Source: CAZEVI01 sp964515615 | GTDB taxonomy: Bacteria; Patescibacteriota; UBA1384; XYA2-FULL-43-10; CAINNR01 | Reading direction: 5' to 3' | Length of the DNA stretch: 57,728 bases | Assembly (NCBI GenBank): GCA_964515615.1 | Contig: CAZEVI010000001.1 | Coordinates: forward strand, 1-57,728 | Part shown: positions 51,015 through 57,728 of the stretch, piece after piece | How positions within the stretch are numbered: position 1 is the stretch's first letter | How the letters are laid out: each line of letters begins with the position of its first letter | The notes under the pieces: model-generated | The model's database searches: none | What the model was told of the DNA's origin: nothing | The model's input: only the letters and a program-made list of their open reading frames with translations | Made by a program: the position numbers and the translations under genes

Positions 51015-52104
51015 TTATAAACGATAAATTGTGAAATTGCCGCGTTTGGCAACCTCGGTTTTTAGCTTTTGATACGACTGATCGCCATTTAACAACAATA
51101 CTACAACCGCCCCACCGGAACCGGTAAAATTGAATTGACAATGCGCGGCATTGCAGGCTTCAAATAACGCCATATTAATCGGACCCAAAACATCTTGACC
51201 GTAAATTTCAATTCTCATTAAAGACGTCTTGTTCATCAATATTCCAAGAGCGGACCAATCACCAGCTTCCAAACAATTCCGCGCCGAGTAAGCGTACTCA
51301 CCGAGCTGATGGAACCTTATTGCCAAACTCCTATCACCGGCAATCAAACGGTCGACAATCGGTTTGTGAACTCCGCCGCTGTAAGACGGCTCGGAAGACA
51401 AAACCAGTGCCAGCTGTGGTAATTGTGTTTCCAAAACTTTAAATTGACAACTTCCGTCGCGAATTGTTCGAGGAAATTCCATAAAAACCGCTGTGGTTTT
51501 TGGATTATCAATCGCCGCCGCCTGCAAAACCCGATCTTGTAGCCCGGCCTCCGTACCACCATCAGTTTCAATTTTCCAAGCGACAATCGCCTTTTCCATC
51601 GTATCAAAACATTTATCTGCACCGTGAATCGTCAGCAACGCCTCAATAAGAGAAAGAATCATCCCCGATGAACCGGACGTTCCGCGCTGTCGGGGGATGT
51701 TTGTTGTCAAATGAATCTCCATTGGGATTTCAAGCATTTTTTTCCCGCTAGAGCGAAGCATGTCATCAACAACGACCAATGTCCGTTCAATAATTATCTC
51801 CCATGAACCCGGCTCCCGAAGCCGAATATGATCGACACATTCGCCAAGAGTCGAATACCTGGGTGTCGGAGCCATCCAACTGAAATGTTCGGCCGGTGCA
51901 ATTGTCGCAGTTGCTACCAAAGATTTAATCGGAATTGACAAAACGGCGCCATCGGCAAAAATTGTGATATCCAAGTTATTTTTTTTTTGCTCTTGCTTCG
52001 GCCTGCCTCAACAGATCAGACGGATTCCCAACCAATGATGCTCTGGCGAATGCCGTCTTCTGCACGGGACGACAAAGCCGTCCGTCAAAAACATATTTTG
52101 ACAT
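51015..52104 (-). CDS. GHMP-family sugar kinase, frameshifted at a ten-A tract
   Basis: About 362 residues if joined. A first frame starts at ATG 52104 (GGGGAG upstream) and reads FARASLVGNPSDL, the N-terminal GHMP motif, before ending at TAA 51978. The second frame continues DGAVLSIPIKS, the GHMP loop TTNIPRQRGTSGSSG, KIETDGGTEAGLQDR and the C-terminal FTGSGGAVVVLL. They meet at a run of ten As (51979-51988); nine As would fuse them as ARAKKNNLDITIFADGAV. Either one A is a sequencing error or the tract slips. The enzyme should phosphorylate a sugar. It is a distant paralogue of the kinase at 17 kb. Confidence 0.83.
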
Positions 52105-52192
52105 AGCGATCGCTCCCCTGAATCTATGATTTTTGCCTGCTAATTGAGAGTACTAAAAAATAACTGTCATTGCAAGTAGATCGAAACGCAAA

Positions 52193-53917
52193 TTAATAGC
52201 CAATACTTTTAAACCAAAAAATTGTTTTTTTAATCCCTTCGTCGAGATTTACCTTTGGTTGCCATTTTAGCTCTTTTTTGGCCAGCGAGATATCCGGCTT
52301 GCGCTTTTTCGGATCGGAAATCGCCGCCGGAATGTGAACAATTTTTGATTTTGAATTTGTCAACTTAATAACTTTTTTCGCCAATTCCAGCATTGTGAAC
52401 TCCTGCGGATTGCCAACATTCATCGGCCCCTCGAGATTGGAGTGGATAAATTTCAACTGGGCATCGATTTGATCGTCAACATAGCAAAACGATCGCGTCT
52501 GTCGACCGCTATCTTGAATAGTAATGTCTTCGCCCGCAAGCGCCTGTTTAATAAAAGTCGAAACCACTCGGCCGTCGTCGGGATCCATTAACGGGCCATA
52601 GGTGTTAAAAATTCGCACAACCCCGGTGTTGACCCCTTTTTGCTGTCGAGCTTGATAAATTAGTGCTTCGGCGTAGCGTTTGCCCTCGTCATAACAAGAT
52701 CGCATCCCATAGGGCTGGACATTGCCGGCATAATCTTCTTTTTGCGGATGCTCCAACGGATCGCCATAAACTTCCGAGGTTGAAGTATGAAAAAAACGAG
52801 CATCATTTTTGAGTGCCAATTTTAAGAGATTTTCAGTCCCGATGGCCGAAGTTTCCAAAGTTTTAATCGGGTCAAGGTAATACTTCGGCGGCGATGCCGG
52901 ACAAGCGTAATTTAAGACAAAATCAAATTTCCCCCGAATTTTTAACGGCAAACGAATGTCGCCTTTTTTAAATGAAAAATTTCTGAATTTTTTTAACTCA
53001 GCCAAATTTCTGTCGTTGCCGGTCTGTAAATTATCAACTACTAAAACTTTACCGCCGCCGACTAAAATTCGCTTGGCAATGTTGGCACCGAGAAAACCGG
53101 CACCACCGGCAATCAGATAGCTCTTATCCACATATTTTCCCGAAGTTCTAACCGCTGATTTTTTAGCCGTAATATTTTTTGTTTGACCGTTTTTTCGATA
53201 ATAGTTCAAAATTCGCGCCCGATAAAAGATTGCCAAAGTATCGATAATCATCCGTTTAATTGTTTTGAAATTGATGCCAGTGCTGACTTGGTTAAAATCA
53301 AGTTCAATCGGCGCTTCAAAAATTCGTCTGTACCCAAGCTGGTGAGCAATTACCAACATCTCCAAATCAAAAGCGTATTGTTTGACCAACGCTCGCGGCA
53401 CCACATCTTTAGCAACTTTGTGTTTCAAAAATTTCAAACCCGCTTGTGTATCTGTTACATTAAGTCCGAAAAACAGTTTAATTACCCGCTGATAAATCCA
53501 CGAATACATTCGGCGCTTTTTCGGATAATTGACCTTTGATGCCGGATGGCGTTTGGAACCGAGAACAAAATCAGCATCAAAAAGGTCCATTAACTTGACG
53601 CAACGATCAAACTGCGCCGGATCAAAATCGCCACCGGCATCGGTGAAAGTGATAATTTCACCCTTGGCTTTTTCCGTTCCAAAACGAAGAGCAAAACCCT
53701 TGCCCTTATTTGGCTGATATTCAAAAACTCGCAAGTTTTTTGATTTGAACTTTCGGGCATTTTTGGCCGTTTGATCCGGTGAACCGTCAACAACAACAAT
53801 CACCTCATAGGAATAGTCGAGGCGATCATGGGTTTTGACAATTTTCTCAATTGTCTGATAAATATTTTTTTCTTCCCGATAGGCGGGAATAACTATTGAA
53901 AGCTTAAGCGGCTTCAT
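52193..53917 (-). CDS. Fusion of GT2 prenyl-phosphate glycosyltransferase and UDP-glucuronate decarboxylase (UXS)
   Basis: A 574-residue fusion. Residues 1-240 are a DPM1/GT2 domain (LSIVIPAYREEKNIYQTIEK, VVVDGSPDQTAKNA, FTDAGGDFDPAQ, VTDTQAGLKFL). Residues about 267-574 are an extended SDR: IAGGAGFLGANIAKRIL, NYACPASPPKYYLDP, RSCYDEGKRYAE and DDGRVVSTFIKQAL, which is the UDP-xylose synthase/UDP-glucuronate decarboxylase subfamily. UXS makes UDP-xylose from UDP-glucuronate; the GT2 half would load a sugar onto polyprenyl phosphate. The fusion suggests direct transfer of the pentose product. Confidence 0.9.
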   Translation of the reverse strand: MKPLKLSIVIPAYREEKNIYQTIEKIVKTHDRLDYSYEVIVVVDGSPDQTAKNARKFKSKNLRVFEYQPNKGKGFALRFGTEKAKGEIITFTDAGGDFDPAQFDRCVKLMDLFDADFVLGSKRHPASKVNYPKKRRMYSWIYQRVIKLFFGLNVTDTQAGLKFLKHKVAKDVVPRALVKQYAFDLEMLVIAHQLGYRRIFEAPIELDFNQVSTGINFKTIKRMIIDTLAIFYRARILNYYRKNGQTKNITAKKSAVRTSGKYVDKSYLIAGGAGFLGANIAKRILVGGGKVLVVDNLQTGNDRNLAELKKFRNFSFKKGDIRLPLKIRGKFDFVLNYACPASPPKYYLDPIKTLETSAIGTENLLKLALKNDARFFHTSTSEVYGDPLEHPQKEDYAGNVQPYGMRSCYDEGKRYAEALIYQARQQKGVNTGVVRIFNTYGPLMDPDDGRVVSTFIKQALAGEDITIQDSGRQTRSFCYVDDQIDAQLKFIHSNLEGPMNVGNPQEFTMLELAKKVIKLTNSKSKIVHIPAAISDPKKRKPDISLAKKELKWQPKVNLDEGIKKTIFWFKSIGY

Positions 53918-53929
53918 TGAAGACCCAAA

Positions 53930-55216
53930 TTAGCCCCTCAACGTTGATTTTATCTGATCTCTCTTGCTTAAAAGATAATATACCATCATTGATAGAAAAA
54001 GCAAGCCAAAGAACAAAATCATTAACCGAACAACCAGTAAAAGTGATGAATGAAACTGGGAAATCGCCAAAGTTAATCCGGCAACGGCAATCAGAAAAAA
54101 CCATAAAAATCGAAAATCTTTAACCACCAAATAATAATTGGTCAGCAAATTAATTAGTGAATAAAGTAAAATTGCCAAGCCGATCTCCGGTAAAAGATAG
54201 AAAAGCGAAACATACTGCGAACCGTAAAGCAAACCAATAATTTTTGCCGGCGCAATTACATAGGCCGCCAGTACAATCAAGGCACCGACTATAACAAACA
54301 TCAAGGAAAAAAATAGCAGTTTATAATGTTTCTCACCAGAAACGGTTTTTTCGGAGATCATCGGAAACATTACTGAAATAATTGGTGCTGTTACATAGAG
54401 AATAATTTTTCCAATGGCCGAAACCGCGGAGTACATTCCGGCGTCAGCCGGAGAAAAATAATGCTTGACCAAAATCACATCAAGATTTAGAGCAATGATT
54501 AAAAGTAACGATGATAAAAATGCCGGACCGAAATATTTGCCAATTTCTTTTTTGTCGAAAAGATGGAATTTAGAAACTTTGTCCTGATGCGAATTTTTAA
54601 AAATTTTCCGAATCGGAAAAAATGTCGCCGCGTAGCCGATTGCCGTTGCCAGAATAACCGCCGAAAGCGCACCGGAAACAGCAAAACCGATTTTCACCAA
54701 AAGTATTCCCAAGCCCAAACGGAGTGCCATCTCCAAAACTCCAATCAGTGAAACTGCGGAAAATTTTTGGACTCCCTGTAAAAGGCCTTTGTTGACCATG
54801 GTAACCATACCGAAAATTAGGCCGGAAAAAGCAATCGCCACCGGAAGCAGATTATCAATTGAAAAATAGTTGGCGATCGGTTTAATCAAAGCCAACAGAA
54901 TTATAATCAGAACAAATGAGAAAAAATAAACATATCGAGTTAAAACAGCGAAAAGTTTTTTCAGTGCCAAAAATTTCCCGCCGACAAAAAGTTCGCTTGA
55001 ATAACGCATCGCAACAGTTAAAAGCGCGCCACCAGCAACGGAAATTATCATAAGTAACGACATTAGCGCCGTCATTTCACCGTAATTAGCCGGCCCAAGA
55101 TAGCGTCCCATTAGCATATTAAAGAGATAAGAAAAAATGCTGGCAATCAAAGTGCCGACAATTACGATCAAACTATTTGAAAAAAGTTTTCTGGTTTCTG
55201 TCATTTCTTCTTTCAA
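53930..55216 (-). CDS. Polysaccharide flippase, Wzx/MATE type (second copy)
   Basis: A 428-residue protein with about 12-14 helices. The N-terminal FSNSLIVIVGTLIASIFSYL and NMLMGRYLGPANYGEMTALM match the Wzx/RfbX family of lipid-linked oligosaccharide flippases. It sits 12 bases ahead of the GT2-UXS fusion gene and belongs to the same transcription direction. The copy at 31-32.2 kb is distinct in sequence, so the two may flip different repeat units. Confidence 0.9.
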   Translation of the reverse strand: MKEEMTETRKLFSNSLIVIVGTLIASIFSYLFNMLMGRYLGPANYGEMTALMSLLMIISVAGGALLTVAMRYSSELFVGGKFLALKKLFAVLTRYVYFFSFVLIIILLALIKPIANYFSIDNLLPVAIAFSGLIFGMVTMVNKGLLQGVQKFSAVSLIGVLEMALRLGLGILLVKIGFAVSGALSAVILATAIGYAATFFPIRKIFKNSHQDKVSKFHLFDKKEIGKYFGPAFLSSLLLIIALNLDVILVKHYFSPADAGMYSAVSAIGKIILYVTAPIISVMFPMISEKTVSGEKHYKLLFFSLMFVIVGALIVLAAYVIAPAKIIGLLYGSQYVSLFYLLPEIGLAILLYSLINLLTNYYLVVKDFRFLWFFLIAVAGLTLAISQFHSSLLLVVRLMILFFGLLFLSMMVYYLLSKRDQIKSTLRG

Positions 55217-55269
55217 AGATTATCATAAAAGCTTGATTTTTCCAATTAAATTTGATAATTTCTATACGC

Positions 55270-55297
55270 CATTCAAAAGCTGTTTTGCTTTTGAATG
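55270..55297. repeat. Perfect inverted repeat upstream of rmlA
   Basis: CATTCAAAAGC (55270-55280) and GCTTTTGAATG (55287-55297) are exact reverse complements with a six-base spacer. There is no following T-run. It may be an operator or an mRNA hairpin; a weak TTGATT...TAATTT promoter lies just before it (55233-55261). Confidence 0.55.
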
Positions 55298-55330
55298 AGT
55301 ACCTTAAAATAAAGGAGACCGAAAAAAAAG

Positions 55331-56212
55331 ATGAAAGGGATAATTTTGGCAGGGGGAACGGGAACAAGATTGTTCCCGTCGACTATTGTAGTATCGAAGC
55401 AGTTGCAACCCGTCTTCGATAAGCCTATGATTTATTACCCCCTTTCAGTTCAAATGTTGGCTGGAATTCGTGATATTTTGATTATAACCACGCCGCACGA
55501 TAACAACAGCTACAAGGAATTGTTGGGTAGCGGGTCACAACTCGGAATGAATATTTCTTATCAAATTCAACCGAACCCGGGAGGGCTTGCGGAGGCATTC
55601 ATTATTGGCGCAAATTTTATCGGTAATAATAGCGTCTGCTTAATTCTCGGCGATAACATCTTCCACTCAGCCGGTCTCACTGGCATTCTAAAAGATGCCT
55701 GCGAAATTAAATCTGGCGCGCACATTTTTGGTTTTAGAGTTGAGGAACCTCAACGTTACGGCGTTGTTGAGTTTGATAATAATGGGACTGTTGTCAGCAT
55801 CGAGGAAAAACCAGAAACTCCAAAAAGCAAATATGCCGTAGTCGGACTATTTTTTTATGGGCCGGAAGTGGTTGAAAACGTCAAGAAAATTGAGCGCTCG
55901 TCACGTGGCGAATTGGAAATTACCGATTTGAATAAACTCTATTTGGCAGAAAGAAATCTTCGAGTAACAATACTACCGCGAGGTCTTGCGTGGCTCGATA
56001 CTGGCGAACACGAGGCAATGCAAGATGCGTCGGAGTATGTTAGAATTGTTCAGAAACTCACAGGCAATCCTATTGCCTGTATTGAAGAAATTGCCTATCA
56101 CCAAGGATGGATAAATGATGAAAAATTGGATGTGGCAATTAAAAAGATGGAAAAATCAAGCTATGCCGAATATCTTCGAAGGATTGAAAGGGAGACACAT
56201 AGAGATGAGTAA
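55331..56212 (+). CDS. rmlA: Glucose-1-phosphate thymidylyltransferase
   Basis: A 293-residue nucleotidyltransferase making dTDP-glucose from dTTP and glucose 1-phosphate. Family motifs are GIILAGGTGTRLFPSTIVVS, KQLQPVFDKPMIYYPLSV, PNPGGLAEAFIIG, LGDNIF, EEKPETPKS and LAWLDTGEHEAM, with length typical of RmlA. GGAG lies 14 bases before the ATG. It begins the plus-strand dTDP-sugar operon and overlaps rmlC. The product feeds RmlB, and it is allosterically controlled by dTDP-rhamnose in other bacteria. Confidence 0.96.
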   Translation: MKGIILAGGTGTRLFPSTIVVSKQLQPVFDKPMIYYPLSVQMLAGIRDILIITTPHDNNSYKELLGSGSQLGMNISYQIQPNPGGLAEAFIIGANFIGNNSVCLILGDNIFHSAGLTGILKDACEIKSGAHIFGFRVEEPQRYGVVEFDNNGTVVSIEEKPETPKSKYAVVGLFFYGPEVVENVKKIERSSRGELEITDLNKLYLAERNLRVTILPRGLAWLDTGEHEAMQDASEYVRIVQKLTGNPIACIEEIAYHQGWINDEKLDVAIKKMEKSSYAEYLRRIERETHRDE

Positions 56213-56738
56213 CTCAAAAACCGGTCCCATTAATGGGGTTTTTGTTAAAGAACTGAAAATTCATCCGGACAAAATTGATCCCGGTAAACAAATTTTTCGC
56301 CCTGGGGCTCTAGCCGAGGTTTGGCGGAATGATTTAGCCGATTCTCCATTAATTGTCGCACAAGCAACTTTTACTTATGCCTATGCGGGAACGGTCAAAG
56401 CTTTTCATCGCCACCAAATACAATATGATATTTGGTTTCCGGCAACCGGAAAAATGGTTGTTATACTTCGAGATTTGCGCCCCAATTCGCTAACTTTCCT
56501 GAATACAATGGTTATCGAGGCCGGCTGGGAAAGTTGGAAGCGGATAGTAATTCCACCCGGCGTCGGACACGGCTACAAAGTCGTCTCGGCAGAGCCGGCA
56601 ATTCTTTTCTATCTGGTTACTGAAACTTATAATCCTAGTGACGAGCTTCGTTATGACGAGAATGACCATAACCAGCGGTTTGATTGGAATTCAATACCGC
56701 TGGAAATCACCTCGGCCAAGGAGGCTGATGCTAAATGA
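56205..56738 (+). CDS. rmlC: dTDP-4-dehydrorhamnose 3,5-epimerase-like cupin
   Basis: About 177 residues of the RmlC cupin fold: GVFVKELKIHPD, PGALAEVWRNDL, FHRHQIQYDIWFPATGKMVV, WKRIVIPPGVGHGYKV and TETYNPSDELRYDE. The ATG at 56205 lies inside the last codons of rmlA. The usual GxHYQ-type motif around the catalytic His is FHRHQIQYD here, so exact function (3,5-epimerase or a 3-epimerase) cannot be certain. It would act on the dTDP-4-keto-sugar produced by RmlB. Confidence 0.85.
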   Translation: MSNSKTGPINGVFVKELKIHPDKIDPGKQIFRPGALAEVWRNDLADSPLIVAQATFTYAYAGTVKAFHRHQIQYDIWFPATGKMVVILRDLRPNSLTFLNTMVIEAGWESWKRIVIPPGVGHGYKVVSAEPAILFYLVTETYNPSDELRYDENDHNQRFDWNSIPLEITSAKEADAK

Positions 56739-57724
56739 ATATTCTAGTTACCGGAGGAGCCGGTTTTATTGGCACCAATTTAGTTGAATTTTTGTCATCG
56801 CTCGACCACAACATTTTGGTTTTGGACAAATTAACTTATGCCGCCGGGGGCAAAGACTACCTCCCGATCGTCAGCAATGTTGAATTGATAGAGGGCGATA
56901 TCTGCAACAAAGAACAAATTGTTCCTTTGTTTGAACAGCACGAATTTGATGTTGTGATTAATATGGCGGCCGAATCGCATGTTACCAGAAGCGAAAGAGA
57001 TGCCCTGACATTTTACCTGACAAACTTTTCCGGCGCGCTAAATGTTTTTAATTGGGCGATGAAATTCGGTGTACCCCGATTGATTCATTTTTCAACCGAT
57101 GAAGTTTACGGCTCGAGAATCGAAGGGTATTTCTCTGAATCAGATGAGCTTATGGCCTTTGATGCCGAACACAAAAACGCTTACGCTCGATCAAAAGCGT
57201 TGGCAGATCAGTACCTGCACAAGTGTAGCAGCTACCCAATTATAATCGTCCGACCGACTAATCAATTTGGTCCGTGGCAGAATCCGGAAAAAGCTCTGCC
57301 ACGCTGGATTACCAGTTTGATGATTGGTGAAAAAATCAAAGTTTGGGGACAGGGATTACAAATCCGCGACTGGCTTTTTGTGAAAGAGTGTGTCAAAGCC
57401 GTCGCTTTTATTATGGAAAACGGCGAACTCGACGAAACATACAATATTTCAGCGATGAATCAACCGGAAATTACCAATATTACAATGGCAAAAATGCTTT
57501 GCGCAGCGCTTGAATACGATCCAAACGAATGGATCGAATTTGTTCCCGATCCGCGGGTCGGCCACGATTTTCGCTATGCCGCTGACAATGCAAAATTGCA
57601 AAAATTGGGCTTCAAACCAAATTCCAATATTGAAAGTCAAATTTTTGAAACTTGTTTTTGGTATGTCAGGAATCAAGATTGGTGGAAGTCTCGGAAATCC
57701 GAGGCGGAAAGGATCTACCGATGA
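56735..57724 (+). CDS. rmlB: dTDP-glucose 4,6-dehydratase-like SDR
   Basis: A 329-residue extended SDR. TGGAGFIGTNL is the NAD site, FSTDEVYGSR the catalytic Thr-Asp-Glu region, NAYARSKALADQY the YxxxK pair, and GQGLQIRDWLFVKE the sugar-site strand. Where RmlB usually has AESHVDRS this protein has AESHVTRS, and the canonical DKLTYAGN is DKLTYAAGGK, so it is a divergent member. It starts at an ATGA overlap with rmlC and ends at TGA 57722-57724. Together with rmlA and rmlC it makes a dTDP-6-deoxyhexose. Confidence 0.9.
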   Translation: MNILVTGGAGFIGTNLVEFLSSLDHNILVLDKLTYAAGGKDYLPIVSNVELIEGDICNKEQIVPLFEQHEFDVVINMAAESHVTRSERDALTFYLTNFSGALNVFNWAMKFGVPRLIHFSTDEVYGSRIEGYFSESDELMAFDAEHKNAYARSKALADQYLHKCSSYPIIIVRPTNQFGPWQNPEKALPRWITSLMIGEKIKVWGQGLQIRDWLFVKECVKAVAFIMENGELDETYNISAMNQPEITNITMAKMLCAALEYDPNEWIEFVPDPRVGHDFRYAADNAKLQKLGFKPNSNIESQIFETCFWYVRNQDWWKSRKSEAERIYR

Positions 57725-57728
57725 AATA
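57721..57728 (+). CDS. Possible start of the next dTDP-sugar gene (cut by window end)
   Basis: ATG at 57721 overlaps the rmlB stop as ATGA, as for the two genes before it. Only two codons are visible. An rmlD reductase would be the usual next gene, but this is context only. Confidence 0.3.

Noticed and set aside
1..57728. CRISPR arrays, insertion sequences, tRNA or rRNA genes
   Set aside because: I found no regularly spaced repeats, no transposase-like protein and no tRNA T-loop/acceptor arrangement.

Overview
The window looks like a piece of a metagenome-assembled genome from the Candidate Phyla Radiation (Patescibacteria). The clues are low G+C, very tight packing, many ATGA stop/start overlaps, promoters that sit almost on the start codon, a dockerin/cohesin surface-protein pair, a large run of lineage-variable envelope glycosylation genes, and a scaffold gap of ten Ns. 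TGA and TAA both act as stops, so the UGA-recoded SR1/Gracilibacteria code does not apply. The phylum assignment is inference from gene content, not from a marker tree.

Positions 1-10.6 kb hold housekeeping genes, mostly on the minus strand: a cut-off TatD nuclease, an S23-type four-helix-bundle protein, an EamA transporter, metG, rsmI, an Nramp-like transporter with altered metal-site motifs, rsmA, a secreted G5/RlpA-like protein and a UvrD/PcrA helicase. Between them lie a candidate small RNA (about 2160-2257), a 39-residue membrane peptide and an orphan 93-residue protein, the last two with their own promoters. Positions 10.6-11.34 kb are non-coding but rich in paired segments, with a near-consensus minus-strand promoter and two hairpin/T-run terminators.

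Positions 11.3-14.6 kb (plus strand) encode surface proteins: a membrane-anchored TPR protein, a secreted lysozyme-like hydrolase ending in a dockerin, a second S23-family gene broken by a nonsense codon, and a membrane-anchored cohesin protein. Together they suggest a minimal cohesin-dockerin attachment system.

Positions 14.6-55.2 kb form an envelope-polysaccharide region. It starts with a large membrane glycosyltransferase-like protein, a GHMP kinase split by an assembly gap, and prs. Then comes one near-continuous minus-strand gene train from about 48.8 to 19.2 kb: a B12-binding radical SAM enzyme, GT2 and GT4 glycosyltransferases, methyltransferases, several giant GT-C-like or YfhO-like membrane proteins, a pyruvyltransferase, a nitroreductase, a flippase, a UbiA-type polyprenyl-phosphate phosphoribosyltransferase, a fused LPG-synthase-TM/PHP protein and an SDR epimerase. 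Upstream of it lie a plus-strand TIM-barrel gene, another GT2, a second GHMP kinase, a GT2-UDP-xylose-synthase fusion and a second flippase. At the right end rmlA, rmlC and rmlB run on the plus strand with overlapping starts. The logic is: nucleotide sugars (dTDP-sugar, UDP-xylose) and prenyl-linked pentose (PRPP from Prs) are made, assembled by GT2/GT4 enzymes, flipped, and extended outside by GT-C enzymes.

Three cross-cutting oddities stand out. Degenerate short A/T-rich repeats lie between genes and also in frame inside at least six unrelated proteins, and similar repeats flank the S23-type genes. Two genes are frameshifted at long poly-A tracts near their 5' ends. Several mRNAs appear to be leaderless.
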